Shown: piece by piece, positions 35,754-44,782 of the stretch
How the letters are laid out: each line of letters begins with the position of its first letter
Numbering within the stretch: the stretch's first letter is position 1
Assembly: GCA_009782515.1 (NCBI GenBank)
Contig: WRIY01000015.1
Coordinates: 1 to 48,931 of the forward strand
Direction: 5' to 3'
DNA: 48,931 nucleotides
Source of the DNA: Eubacteriaceae bacterium
GTDB lineage: Bacteria > Bacillota > Clostridia > Eubacteriales > Anaerofustaceae
Notes under the pieces: model-generated
Told to the model about the DNA's origin: nothing
Seen by the model: the letters and a program-made list of their open reading frames with translations, nothing else
Database searches by the model: none
Program-made: the position numbers and the translations under genes

Positions 35754-36769
35754 TTGAAAAGGCGATTGCTGAAATACTTTCCGGCAATGATCTGAGCCCT
35801 GGCTCGACTAAGGAAGTAATGATGCAAATGATGGAAGGGAAAGCGACAGACTCACAAATGGGCGCTTTTCTTGCGGCAATGCGCTCCAAAGGCGAGACGA
35901 TTGATGAAATAACTGCATGCGCTGAGGTATTAAGGGAAAAATGCACAAAGCTTCACCCTCCCTGCGATGTAATCGACATTGTTGGCACAGGAGGCGATGA
36001 GCTCTACAGCTTTAACATATCAACAGTGTCATCATTTATTGTGGCGTCAGGCGGGGTATCTGTTGCCAAGCATGGCAACAGGAGCGTATCGAGCAAATGC
36101 GGAAGCGCAGACGTGCTAGAGGAGCTGGGTGCCAATATTAGCCTCAGCGCTGCCCAAAGCGAAAAGGTGCTGATGGAAACAGGCATGTGCTTCATGCTCG
36201 CGCAAGTGTACCATTCAGCAATGAAGCATGTTGCGCATGTCAGAAAAGAGCTGGGCGTGCGCACGATATTCAATATAATCGGGCCGCTGGCGAATCCTGC
36301 AGGAGCTACAATGCAGCTGCTGGGCGTTTATGATGAAGCGCTTGTCGAGCCTCTGGCAAGAGTGCTCAGCAACCTGGGAGTGAAACGCGCCATGGTTGTG
36401 CACGGACATGACGGGCTTGATGAAATAACGCTTACATCATCTACAACTATATGCGAAGTTGATGGGGCAAACTTCAATAGCTACTTTGTCTCTCCGGAGC
36501 AATTCGGGCTCAGCAGGTGCAGCATTGATGATCTTAAGGGTGGCGGGCCGGAAGAAAATGCAAGCATTGCGCGAAGCGTATTGTCCGGAGAGAAAGGGCC
36601 CAAACGCGACTCAGTTGTGCTAAACTCTGCATTTTGCCTGTATATGGCAAACAGCGGAATAACAATGAGGGAAAGCGTGAAGGTTGCCCAGGAGCTAATA
36701 GACAGTGGCAAGGCGTACCAAAAGCTAGAAGAATTTATAAAAGCAACTAAGGAGGCTGCAGCAGCATGA
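35750..36769 (+). CDS. trpD: Anthranilate phosphoribosyltransferase
   Basis: Joins anthranilate to phosphoribosyl pyrophosphate. It has 339 residues, the normal length. The PRPP and anthranilate sites are present: DIVGTGGD, SFNIST, VAKHGNRSVSSKCGSAD, VRKELGVRTIFN and GHDGLDEITL. Minor changes (AQVYH for APKYH, VAHVR for VAPVR) do not touch the metal or PRPP ligands. ATGA overlap with trpG and with trpC. In contrast to the two genes before it, this enzyme looks functional. Confidence 0.95.
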   Translation: MIEKAIAEILSGNDLSPGSTKEVMMQMMEGKATDSQMGAFLAAMRSKGETIDEITACAEVLREKCTKLHPPCDVIDIVGTGGDELYSFNISTVSSFIVASGGVSVAKHGNRSVSSKCGSADVLEELGANISLSAAQSEKVLMETGMCFMLAQVYHSAMKHVAHVRKELGVRTIFNIIGPLANPAGATMQLLGVYDEALVEPLARVLSNLGVKRAMVVHGHDGLDEITLTSSTTICEVDGANFNSYFVSPEQFGLSRCSIDDLKGGGPEENASIARSVLSGEKGPKRDSVVLNSAFCLYMANSGITMRESVKVAQELIDSGKAYQKLEEFIKATKEAAAA

Positions 36770-37536
36770 GTATACTTAATGAAATCGTTGTGGCAACAAA
36801 AATGAGGGTTGAGCGGGAGAAGGCCCTGGGCTACCAAATGATGGGGCTTGCCAAACGCGGGCCATACAAGTTTGAAAAGGCGCTTAGAAGCGATGAAATG
36901 TCGTTTATATGCGAGGTTAAAAAAGCTTCGCCTTCTGCAGGGGTCATATCTGAGAGCTTTGACCATTTGCAAATAGCCAAAGAATACGAGGCTGCCGGAG
37001 CCACTGCAATTTCAGTGCTTACAGAGCCTGAGTATTTTCAGGGAAGCGACAGCTACCTTACTGATATAAGGCTTATGAGCAACCTGCCCTTGCTGCGCAA
37101 AGACTTTATTGTTGATGTTTTTCAAATAGAGCAGGCTTCATTGATCGGCGCTGATGCAATTTTGCTAATAGCAGCGATTCTGTCTGAAGCAGCGATGAAG
37201 TATTTTATTACAGCTGCTGATGCTTACGGGATCTCATGCCTTGTAGAGGCTCATGATGAACAGGAGATTAAAGAAGCCCTCAGGGCAGGCGCAAGAGTTA
37301 TCGGCGTTAACAACCGCGATCTAAATACATTTGAGGTTGACATTGAAAATTCCATCCGCTTAAGAAAGCATGTGCCAAAAGGCATTCCTTTCGTATCCGA
37401 AAGCGGAATTAAGACATCTGAAGACATAAACAGGCTTCGCGATGCAGGGGTAAATGCAGTCTTAATCGGCGAAACACTGATGAAATCAGATGACAAAACA
37501 AAAGCCCTGAGAGAACTAAAAGGAATAGAAACTTGA
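36766..37536 (+). CDS. trpC: Indole-3-glycerol phosphate synthase
   Basis: Closes the indole ring from CdRP. 256 residues. Catalytic residues are kept: Glu and Lys of CEVKKASPS, the general acid Lys in LLRKDFIVD, Glu in CLVEAHDE, Asn in GVNNRDL and Ser in SESGI. SPSKG reads SPSAG, a mild change. Stand-alone (not fused to trpF). ATGA overlap with trpD and TTGA overlap with trpF. Confidence 0.95.
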   Translation: MSILNEIVVATKMRVEREKALGYQMMGLAKRGPYKFEKALRSDEMSFICEVKKASPSAGVISESFDHLQIAKEYEAAGATAISVLTEPEYFQGSDSYLTDIRLMSNLPLLRKDFIVDVFQIEQASLIGADAILLIAAILSEAAMKYFITAADAYGISCLVEAHDEQEIKEALRAGARVIGVNNRDLNTFEVDIENSIRLRKHVPKGIPFVSESGIKTSEDINRLRDAGVNAVLIGETLMKSDDKTKALRELKGIET

Positions 37537-38141
37537 GCAAAGCCAAGATATGCGGCCTATCTGCTGAAAGCGATATCATCGCTGCTAATGAAGCAATGCC
37601 AGACTATATCGGCTTTGTATTTGCAAAGAGCACGCGCCAGGTAAGCGCCGAAAAAGCTCGCGAGCTGAAAAGCGGCTTAGACAGGCGCATCACAGCAGTA
37701 GGCGTCTTTGTAAACGAAAGCATCAGCGCAATTGCGCAGCTTGTAGAGAGCGAAACTATCGATGCCATACAGCTTCATGGAACTGAGGGCGATGATTATA
37801 TAAAGCGCTTGCGGAGCGTGTGCGATGCTGAGATTATTAGAGCTTACCCTGTCGCAAGCAATGTTGCAGGCATAAACACTTCAGCTGACTACTGCCTATT
37901 TGACACAGCAGCCCGCGGTGTTTATGGAGGGACAGGCATTGCATTTGACTGGGGCTTTCTCAAAAGCTATAAGGGGCCTGCCTATTTTCTTGCAGGTGGC
38001 CTTAACAGCGAAAATGTGGCCTTGGCGATAAAAACGCTCTCGCCTTTTTGTGTCGATGTCAGCAGCGGGGTCGAAAAAAACGGGGCAAAAGACAAAGAAA
38101 TGATTTTACAATTTGTAGAGGCTGTAAGAAAGGCAGGATAA
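37533..38141 (+). CDS. trpF: Phosphoribosylanthranilate isomerase
   Basis: Amadori isomerase of 202 residues. The catalytic Cys is in KICGL near the N-terminus and the catalytic Asp in CLFDTAARG. Phosphate-binding loops [19 protein letters not shown] and [15 protein letters not shown] are intact. It starts with TTG inside the trpC stop (TTGA) and ends one base into trpB (TAATG). Confidence 0.93.
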   Translation: MSKAKICGLSAESDIIAANEAMPDYIGFVFAKSTRQVSAEKARELKSGLDRRITAVGVFVNESISAIAQLVESETIDAIQLHGTEGDDYIKRLRSVCDAEIIRAYPVASNVAGINTSADYCLFDTAARGVYGGTGIAFDWGFLKSYKGPAYFLAGGLNSENVALAIKTLSPFCVDVSSGVEKNGAKDKEMILQFVEAVRKAG

Positions 38142-39325
38142 TGGATACAACGAGATTTGGCCCATATGGCGGAAGGTATGTGCCTGAAACGCTAATGAGC
38201 GCTATTAATGAGCTAAGCGACGCATATAGCTACTATAAAGAAGACAGCCGGTTTCAAGCAGAGCTCTCCAGCCTGTTTAAAAACTATGCGGGCAGGCCTT
38301 CGCTGCTTTATTATGCAGCCAACCTTACCCGAAGCATCGGCGGCGCCAAAATATACCTAAAGCGCGAAGACATGAACCATACCGGCTCACATAAAATCAA
38401 TAATGTCCTCGGCCAGGCGCTGCTTGCCAAACGCATGGGCAAAACGCGCCTCATAGCCGAAACAGGCGCCGGCCAGCATGGAGTAGCAACAGCAACAGCT
38501 GCTGCCCTATTTGAGATGGAATGCGAAATTTTCATGGGAAAGGAAGACGTAGAGCGACAGTCGCTTAATGTTTATCGAATGCGCCTTCTGGGCGCAAACG
38601 TTCATTCTGTTGAATCGGGGACGATGACGCTAAAAGACGCTGTAAATGAGACTATGAGGGAATGGTCAAAGAGAGTCTCCGACACCCATTACCTTCTGGG
38701 CTCTGTAATGGGGCCTCATCCATTCCCGACGATGGTTAGGGATTTTCAAAGCGTAATCGGGCGTGAAATAAAAGAGCAGATAGCTGAGGCTGAAGGCCGC
38801 CTGCCGGATGCTGTCGTGGCATGTGTTGGCGGAGGCTCAAATGCAATGGGCTCGTTTTATTGCTTCATAGAAGATCCCCAGGTTGCTTTGATAGGCTGTG
38901 AGGCAGCCGGGAAAGGCATTGGCACAGACAGCCATGCTGCAACCATTGCAAAAGGCTCTGTCGGAGTTTTTCATGGCATGAAATCACTGTTTTGCCAGGA
39001 CGAATACGGCCAAATTATGCCTGTTTACTCTATTTCAGCAGGCCTTGACTACCCGGGCATTGGGCCTGAGCATGCATACTTATACGAAACAGGGCGGGCC
39101 AGCTACGTTTCGATCACTGACGATGAAGCAGTAGAGGCTTTTGAGGCGCTATCGCACAGCGAAGGCATTATCCCTGCAATTGAGTCTGCCCATGCGCTTA
39201 GCCATGCTGTTAAGCTGGCAAAGCAAATGGGCCAGGGCGCTCTCATAGTTGTTTGCCTTTCAGGCAGGGGCGACAAAGATGCTGCGCAAATAGCAAGATA
39301 CAGAGGAGAGAGTTTGTATGAATAG
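38141..39325 (+). CDS. trpB: Tryptophan synthase beta chain
   Basis: PLP enzyme joining indole and serine, 394 residues. The PLP lysine is in HTGSHKINN, the catalytic Glu in AETGAGQHG, the phosphate loop is GGGSNAMG and the C-terminal Ser/Gly motif is LSGRGDKD. The start is ATG 38141 ([17 protein letters not shown]), the family-typical N-terminus; the longer frame from 38048 is an artefact of overlap with trpF. Overlaps trpA by 8 nt, as is common for this pair. Confidence 0.96.
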   Translation: MDTTRFGPYGGRYVPETLMSAINELSDAYSYYKEDSRFQAELSSLFKNYAGRPSLLYYAANLTRSIGGAKIYLKREDMNHTGSHKINNVLGQALLAKRMGKTRLIAETGAGQHGVATATAAALFEMECEIFMGKEDVERQSLNVYRMRLLGANVHSVESGTMTLKDAVNETMREWSKRVSDTHYLLGSVMGPHPFPTMVRDFQSVIGREIKEQIAEAEGRLPDAVVACVGGGSNAMGSFYCFIEDPQVALIGCEAAGKGIGTDSHAATIAKGSVGVFHGMKSLFCQDEYGQIMPVYSISAGLDYPGIGPEHAYLYETGRASYVSITDDEAVEAFEALSHSEGIIPAIESAHALSHAVKLAKQMGQGALIVVCLSGRGDKDAAQIARYRGESLYE

Positions 39326-40091
39326 GATATCTGACGCTTTTAGCGGCAAAAAGGCGTTTATTGCCTACCTTATGGCAGGTGACCCCAGCCTGGCGGCATC
39401 AGCGGAATACATACTCGCAGCCCAGGCTGCCGGAGCCAGCCTTATTGAAATAGGCATACCTTTTTCCGATCCGATTGCCGAGGGAGAAACTATACAGGCA
39501 GCAAGCGAGCGGGCGCTAAGCGCGGGTACCAGGCTTGATGGAATCTTTGATATGGTAGGCTCAATTTCAGGCAAAATGGATGTGCCAATAGTCTTCATGA
39601 CTTACTATAACCCTGTTTTTGTTTATGGAATAGACAGGTTTTGCGCTACATGCTCTGAAATTGGCATATGCGGCCTTATAATACCGGACTTGCCATTTGA
39701 AGAGCAAGCTGAGGCAAAGCAAATCGCGCAAACATATGGAATTGATATAGTGTCGCTTATTGCCCCAACATCAAAAGAGCGCATAAAAGAGATTGCCGAA
39801 AATGCCCAGGGCTTTGTCTACCTTGTTTCCTCTATGGGCGTAACCGGCGCTCGAAGCCAAATATCTTCCGGACTTGAGAGTTTTGTCGATGAAATAAAAA
39901 AGCATACACAAGCCCCTGTTGCAGTTGGGTTTGGAATATCAAATGCAGCCCAGGTTGCTGAGTATGCGAAGTTTGCAGATGGAGTCATCGTAGGAAGCGC
40001 GATTGTTGACATTATTGCCAAAGGCAAGTTTGAAGCCAAGGAAAAGCTGCAAGAGTATATAAAAAGCATGTCTGAGCCTTTGCGACGTTAA
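39318..40091 (+). CDS. trpA: Tryptophan synthase alpha chain
   Basis: Cleaves indole-3-glycerol phosphate to indole and passes it to TrpB. 257 residues. The catalytic Glu is in [10 protein letters not shown]; the second acid is Glu in PIAEGETIQ, the usual clostridial variant of [16 protein letters not shown] and [11 protein letters not shown] are kept. Last gene of the operon; no good plus-strand terminator follows within 200 nt. Confidence 0.95.
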   Translation: MNRISDAFSGKKAFIAYLMAGDPSLAASAEYILAAQAAGASLIEIGIPFSDPIAEGETIQAASERALSAGTRLDGIFDMVGSISGKMDVPIVFMTYYNPVFVYGIDRFCATCSEIGICGLIIPDLPFEEQAEAKQIAQTYGIDIVSLIAPTSKERIKEIAENAQGFVYLVSSMGVTGARSQISSGLESFVDEIKKHTQAPVAVGFGISNAAQVAEYAKFADGVIVGSAIVDIIAKGKFEAKEKLQEYIKSMSEPLRR

Positions 40092-40219
40092 ATTGGGGAA
40101 AATATGCAGTTATGCTTTAGTATAGATAGATCGCTCGCCAACATGCAAATAGGACATACGAAAAAAGCAGCTGCATTGAATTTTGGGCTATCGCTATATT
40201 GATATACACATAAAACGAA

Positions 40220-40258
40220 AGCAGCTGCTGCAAGCCCGAGTCGCATGCAGCAGCTGCT
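40220..40258 (-). terminator. Long perfect hairpin, likely terminator of the transporter gene
   Basis: AGCAGCTGCTGCA (40220-40232) and TGCAGCAGCTGCT (40246-40258) are exact reverse complements around 13 nt. On the minus strand the hairpin is followed by TTCGTTTTATG, a modest T-rich tail, so it best serves the GPH transporter gene ending at 40299. A further GCAGCTGC lies at about 40170 after AAAAAA. Confidence 0.55.
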
Positions 40259-40298
40259 ATAATGAGCAGTCGTTATTCTGTAAGGCTGTTTTTTTGTT

Positions 40299-41696
40299 TT
40301 ATGCTTGTGAGGCTTGGCGCTCCTGAAGCATTTTGAAGTTTGCTTCTGCGTATTCTTTGGCTTTGTCTTCTGATATTTGATAGAAGAACAGCATGATCAC
40401 AAGATAAATAGAATAGATAGCCGCGCTTGTAAAGCCAGTCATTCTTATAAACTTGTTCGGATCAGCCATAACTTTGTTTACTGCATCGTAACCGCCGGCT
40501 TCGAGCAGCCATGAGAGTATTATTGATGAGAAAACGAAGCCGACTTTTATCGTAACGCCAAACATTGACATTGCAAAAGTCCTGTTGTCCTGGCCTGTCT
40601 GGAATAGCTGGTATTCAGCACAGTCTAGATAGAGCGTTGCGGCAACAGAGCCAATAAACATTGTCCCTACGCCTGCAATAGCCATAAAGAGTATGAACAT
40701 GATAGCGCTCTCGCCGGCAAACAGCCCCAGGCATGCATATGACAGGGTGCATATTATGCCTGTCATGCGCCCTGCATTTCTCTTGCCAATCTTTTTAGAT
40801 ATTGGCGCAATTACGAATGATGCAACAAGCGAGGTGATTGCTGTTGTAAACATGTATGGAGTCATCATTGTTGGATTTTTAACCACGTAAGTGAATACAT
40901 ACATTGCCAGGCCTGCCAGTGTCATCAGCACCGTGCTTCGGGCAGTGTCGCCGATCATAAGTATAACAAGCTGCGGGTTCTTGAGAGTGTTGACAACCAT
41001 CGTTGTTGTTTTTACGCTGCCGGTCCCTGAAGTCTTGAAGTTTGGATCATAGCTCTCATAATCTTTGGTTCCATAATACAATACGAGCTGTCCGGCTATG
41101 CCGATTGTTACAAAGATAAGCTGTGTAACAGTGTATCCATCAAGCTTTTCGATTTTGTCAAACATTTGAATGACAGTTAATGTCACAAGCGACGTTAACA
41201 GCCTGCCGATATTCTGGCCTTGCACAGTTTTAGATGATATCGACATGCGATCATCAACATTAGGGCCAGAAATCTTTGCCATCATACCGTTGTTTGAGAT
41301 TTGCAAAAAGCTCATTGCGCCGCCATAAAGGATGTAGCCAATAACAATTTGGGCATACTTGGCCGCAACTGGCAGCGATGAATTAATGAAGAGCATTGTA
41401 GTTCCAATACTGCATATAAACGGGCCATATAGCAGCCACGATCGGTATTGGCCTTTGTTAAGCTGGGTTTGCTGCACTATGCCGCCTGATGCAACTCCCA
41501 GGATAAGGTCAGCCGTTCTTGCAACAAGCATTATTCCTGCCATCATGACAGCAGTAATGCCCATTCTCTCTGTCATATAGAAGTTTAGATAGGATCCGGC
41601 GATCGTATTGCCTATCATTTGGCATGTTGTAGATATTAGAAAATAATTTGGTATTTTTGGGTCTAAGCCTTTTTTTTCAGCAGCAATATCAGACAT
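40299..41696 (-). CDS. GPH-family sugar:cation symporter
   Basis: A 465-residue, 12-TM carrier of the glycoside-pentoside-hexuronide group (MFS_2). Typical features: the Asp of ARTADLILGVASGG in TM2, and the central loop followed by KNPQLVILMIGDTARSTVL. The SVAATLYLDCAEYQLFQTGQ segment in the C-terminal half resembles the conserved 'D..DYxE.KTG.R' loop of GPH transporters. Substrate cannot be told. The start is ATG 41696 with AAAGGAGG upstream. It stands alone; no glycosidase or sugar kinase is next to it. Confidence 0.88.
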   Translation of the reverse strand: MSDIAAEKKGLDPKIPNYFLISTTCQMIGNTIAGSYLNFYMTERMGITAVMMAGIMLVARTADLILGVASGGIVQQTQLNKGQYRSWLLYGPFICSIGTTMLFINSSLPVAAKYAQIVIGYILYGGAMSFLQISNNGMMAKISGPNVDDRMSISSKTVQGQNIGRLLTSLVTLTVIQMFDKIEKLDGYTVTQLIFVTIGIAGQLVLYYGTKDYESYDPNFKTSGTGSVKTTTMVVNTLKNPQLVILMIGDTARSTVLMTLAGLAMYVFTYVVKNPTMMTPYMFTTAITSLVASFVIAPISKKIGKRNAGRMTGIICTLSYACLGLFAGESAIMFILFMAIAGVGTMFIGSVAATLYLDCAEYQLFQTGQDNRTFAMSMFGVTIKVGFVFSSIILSWLLEAGGYDAVNKVMADPNKFIRMTGFTSAAIYSIYLVIMLFFYQISEDKAKEYAEANFKMLQERQASQA

Positions 41697-42063
41697 TATA
41701 ATTCCTCCTTTGCCTAATAAATAGAGTTTTTGCTCTTGCCATTTAGCCTTACAGACAGGTAATTACAAACTTATCATATCCGAAAAAGCACAACTTTTAA
41801 ATAGAAACTTGAATAAACTAAAATCATTTTGGCATTGGGGCGCAAACCAATAGGCTTGATGAGCGCAGCGTTCTTGCTCAACAAAAAAGCGCAGCCAAAA
41901 AGCCCCGACGGCGAATTCCGGCGTATGACAGCATTTGAGCCATTTCAGTGAAAACGCTAGCATATGGCCTATGCCTGCATGTTATGCAGGTGTGCTATTC
42001 TGTTGGCATAAAAATATGGCTTGAAAAATTAATATGAATGCTTAACATAGAGAGGTTTCAATA
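41697..42063. other. Divergent intergenic region
   Basis: No gene supported. A small perfect hairpin CCTGCAT-GTT-ATGCAGG lies at 41974-41990. A plus-strand frame near 41840-41950 (KPIGLMSAAFLLNKKAQPKS) reads smoothly but resembles nothing known. Ribosome site AGAGAGG precedes the gene at 42064. Confidence 0.4.
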
Positions 42064-43539
42064 ATGAAAAAAGTAGTAGTAGTTGGCGCAGGCATAGCAG
42101 GGCTGTCTGCTGCAATCTATGCCCAAAAAAGCGGCTACAGCGTTACTTTGTGCGAGATGCACAACCGTGTTGGCGGAATGTGCACCAGCTGGAGGAGAAA
42201 AGGGTATCTGTTTGAGGGCGCAGTGCATTGGCTCACAGGATCAAACCCCGACACGCAGGTAAACGAGGTATGGAAAGAGACAGCCGCTTTAGATGAGAGC
42301 GTTACAATATACCGAAATGATATCTTTCGCACAGTTGACTGGGAGGGCTCGTATTTAAGGCTTTACAGGGACATTGACCGAACCGCCGGCGAAATTGCAG
42401 AGTTCTCCCCTGCCGACGAAGAGGCTGCAATGCAGCTGGCAAATGATGTCAAGGCCCTTGGCGCAATAAAGCTTCAGGTATCTGACATTGCAGGCCTAAA
42501 CACGAAAAATCCGCGCAGAATGTCTTGGGGCGAAAGCATAAAAATGCTTCCGGCGCTGCAAGTTGCAGCCAGGCTAAATACTATTACGTGCGAGCAATTT
42601 GCATATACGTTCAAGCACCCGGCAATAAGGCCGCTCTTTTCATTCATTCCCAAAAGCCACGCGGCCCTAGATTTAGCCTACACCCTCTCAACCCTGAACA
42701 GCGGCGATGGCGGCTATCCGGAAGGGGGCTCGCTTGCCATGGTTGACAGGATGGCTGCCTATTTTGAGGAGCTTGGCGGCACAATTATGCTTAATACCAA
42801 AATTGATGAGGTAATTATCAGCAATAGCGCTGCTGTTGGCGTAATGGCTGAAGAAGGGTTCTTTTTGGAAGCCGATTCAGTTATTGTTGCGCAAGAAACG
42901 ATTTCGGCGCTAAAAGAGCTCTTCAGCCAAGAATTTTTTGACGGCTGGATCGCTGACTTGAACGAAAACACAAAGCCCAATGTCTGCACTTTCCTTAGCA
43001 TTGGCATAAAGGCCAAATTGCCTGAAAGCCTGCCCGTATGGCAGCTTGCCGAACCTATACGCTACGCCGGCACTCAAATAGATGAGCTAAGCTTTACAAG
43101 CTACAGCAGATATGAGGGGTATGCGCCGAAAGGCGGCACTGCATTAACCGGCATACTGCTTGAAGATACATACGACAGCTGGAAACAGCTTAAAGCCCAA
43201 GGCCGGTATGAATCTGAAAAAGCTCACCTTGCCAATCAGCTGGAGCAGGCGTTTTATGCCAAGTACCCAAATTTAAAAGGCGCTATTGAAGTCATTGACA
43301 TTGCCACTCCGCTGACATATGAGCGCTATACAGGCGCATACAGGGGATCTTGGATGAGCATGACATCGCCTGGAACAAGAATGCAGGCACATCCGGCATT
43401 TATTGATGGCATAAGCAGCCTGTACTTTGCTAGCCATAGAATGATGCCTCCCGGCGGCCTTCCGGCAGCACTCCTTTCAGGAAGAAAAGCCGCCCAAATG
43501 GTATGCAAGCACGATGGCGCTGAGTTCATCGCTAAATAA
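42064..43539 (+). CDS. Phytoene-desaturase-like FAD oxidoreductase
   Basis: A 491-residue flavoprotein of the CrtI/amine-oxidase superfamily. The N-terminal FAD fold has VVGAGIAGLSAAIYA (Gly8, Gly10, Gly13) and Glu31 before RVGGMCTSW. The C-terminal FAD motif GLPAALLSGRKAAQ is near 470-485. The family covers carotenoid desaturases, retinol saturases and many uncharacterised bacterial enzymes; no carotenoid genes are nearby, so the substrate is unknown. Monocistronic, followed by the tRNA promoter. Confidence 0.85.
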   Translation: MKKVVVVGAGIAGLSAAIYAQKSGYSVTLCEMHNRVGGMCTSWRRKGYLFEGAVHWLTGSNPDTQVNEVWKETAALDESVTIYRNDIFRTVDWEGSYLRLYRDIDRTAGEIAEFSPADEEAAMQLANDVKALGAIKLQVSDIAGLNTKNPRRMSWGESIKMLPALQVAARLNTITCEQFAYTFKHPAIRPLFSFIPKSHAALDLAYTLSTLNSGDGGYPEGGSLAMVDRMAAYFEELGGTIMLNTKIDEVIISNSAAVGVMAEEGFFLEADSVIVAQETISALKELFSQEFFDGWIADLNENTKPNVCTFLSIGIKAKLPESLPVWQLAEPIRYAGTQIDELSFTSYSRYEGYAPKGGTALTGILLEDTYDSWKQLKAQGRYESEKAHLANQLEQAFYAKYPNLKGAIEVIDIATPLTYERYTGAYRGSWMSMTSPGTRMQAHPAFIDGISSLYFASHRMMPPGGLPAALLSGRKAAQMVCKHDGAEFIAK

Positions 43540-43576
43540 TGCAATTATTGGCAATAGGCGAGACGAAAATAGAATG

Positions 43577-43605
43577 TTGACAATAAGCAGTAAAAATCAT
43601 ATAAT
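43577..43605 (+). promoter_or_regulatory. Promoter of the tRNA cluster
   Basis: TTGACA (43577-43582), 17 nt, TATAAT (43600-43605): perfect consensus, 30 nt before tRNA-His. Confidence 0.9.
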
Positions 43606-43634
43606 AGTGCACGGTCATTTAAATAAAAAAACAT

Positions 43635-43712
43635 GGTGGGCTTGGCTTAGTTGGTTAAAGCGTCGGATTGTGGTTCCGAAGATCGTGGGTTCAATTCCCA
43701 CAGTCCACCCCA
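43635..43712 (+). tRNA. tRNA-His (GTG)
   Basis: Acceptor arms GTGGGCT and AGTCCAC pair with one G-T. G at 43635 is the extra -1 guanosine of tRNA-His, opposite C73. Anticodon arm TCGGA-TTGTGGT-TCCGA gives anticodon GTG. T arm GTGGG-TTCAATT-CCCAC. CCA is encoded (43710-43712). Confidence 0.95.
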
Positions 43713-43720
43713 TTAAGTAC

Positions 43721-43794
43721 AGGGGTATCGCCAAGCGGTAAGGCAACGGACTCTGACTCCGTCACCGTAGGTTCGAATCCTTCTACCCCTGCCA
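43721..43794 (+). tRNA. tRNA-Gln (CTG)
   Basis: Acceptor AGGGGTA/TACCCCT, anticodon arm ACGGA-CTCTGAC-TCCGT (anticodon CTG), T loop TTCGAAT, encoded GCCA end. Lies 8 nt after tRNA-His and is near-identical to the next tRNA-Gln in acceptor and D arms. Confidence 0.94.
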
Positions 43795-43812
43795 TTTTTT
43801 ATTGAACGGCTC

Positions 43813-43889
43813 AGGGGTATAGCCAAGTTGGTAAGGCAACGGATTTTGATTCCGTCATTGCGTAGGTTCGAGTCCTGCTACCCCTGCCA
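43813..43889 (+). tRNA. tRNA-Gln (TTG)
   Basis: Acceptor AGGGGTA/TACCCCT, anticodon arm ACGGA-TTTTGAT-TCCGT (anticodon TTG), T loop TTCGAGT, encoded GCCA end. It is followed by a run of T that may end the cluster. Differs from the CTG copy mainly in anticodon, D-loop length and variable loop. Confidence 0.94.
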
Positions 43890-44089
43890 TTTTTTTTGCC
43901 CTTTTTTGGCATCTTGAGCATGCTTTGAGCGCTTAAAAGATATTAAGCGGCTTAACAAGGCGCATGCACGAGCCAGACAAGCTGCAAAAAAAGCAATATT
44001 AGCTTGTCACAGCTTGCATTCTTGCCTGTAAAAAATAATAATCCCTCTTTTCGTATCATATTATCAAATGATATGCTTGGAGGGCGCAT
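43890..44089. other. Intergenic region before spoIIM
   Basis: No gene. A palindromic TATCAT (44054-44059) / ATGATA (44068-44073) lies just before the ribosome site GGAGGG of spoIIM and may be an operator. Confidence 0.35.
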
Positions 44090-44713
44090 TTGAAACGTTT
44101 AATTACTGATCATGTACGCTATAACAAGAAAATATATTTGTTCCTTCTCAGCCTTTTTTCACTGGGGGCTCTTTTGGGCTGCCTGTTTACCCGCTATATG
44201 AACCAGGCTGCGCAGCAAGCCCTGCTTAGCGATTTGACGTCCTTTTTTTCAAGCGCTATGCGCACACAGCAAGTGTTTAGCCGAAATGACTACTTCAAAA
44301 TGAATTTAGTTTCGGAAATTAAGATGTATTTCATCTTATGGCTTAGCGGTTTGACATTTTTGGGGTTTGCAGCAGGGCCGATATATGCGTTTTCCCAAGG
44401 GTTTGTGCTGGGCTTTTCAAACTCGTTTCTTCTGATGCATTACCAAACCAGAGGGTTCTTTTATAGCATGCTCACAGTTATGCCTCAAAATCTAATAAAA
44501 ATCCCGGCTCTTTTCTATGCCTGCGCCAGCTTGGCAGCTTATACACTCCAGCATTCAGGCAAAGGCAAAGTTGGCAGGAACGCATCCTCCAGCCTTCTCA
44601 TTTCATATACAGCTGCTATCGCCTGCGCCCTGGCGATATCGATTATTGGCGTTTTTATTGAAAGCTTTATTTCGCCTTCTTTGATTTTTGTGTTTGCGCC
44701 TGAAATGCTGTAG
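44090..44713 (+). CDS. spoIIM: Stage II sporulation protein M
   Basis: A 207-residue polytopic membrane protein, part of the SpoIID-SpoIIM-SpoIIP engulfment machinery that remodels septal peptidoglycan. About five hydrophobic segments; the family-typical core AAGPIYAFSQGFVLGFSNSF and PQNLIKIPALF is present. It starts with TTG 44090 after GGAGGG. In Bacillus subtilis spoIIM lies near xerD/ripX, deoB, punA and dacF, and the following genes here fit that block. Confidence 0.9.
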   Translation: MKRLITDHVRYNKKIYLFLLSLFSLGALLGCLFTRYMNQAAQQALLSDLTSFFSSAMRTQQVFSRNDYFKMNLVSEIKMYFILWLSGLTFLGFAAGPIYAFSQGFVLGFSNSFLLMHYQTRGFFYSMLTVMPQNLIKIPALFYACASLAAYTLQHSGKGKVGRNASSSLLISYTAAIACALAISIIGVFIESFISPSLIFVFAPEML

Positions 44714-44782
44714 CGCGTGCAGCGCTCATGCATATAAGATGGCGCAATAGTGCTATAATCGATAAAAAAGCTAGAGGGATTT

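Noticed and set aside
39318..40091. Apparent loss of the catalytic Asp of TrpA (AEG instead of ADG)
   Set aside because: As far as I recall, AEG is the usual form in clostridial TrpA proteins, so it is not counted with the TrpE/TrpG losses.
41763..41963. 66-codon minus-strand frame between the GPH transporter and the flavoprotein gene
   Set aside because: No ribosome site and no resemblance to known proteins.
43514..43741. 75-codon frame running through tRNA-His into tRNA-Gln
   Set aside because: It crosses two tRNA genes and their promoter.
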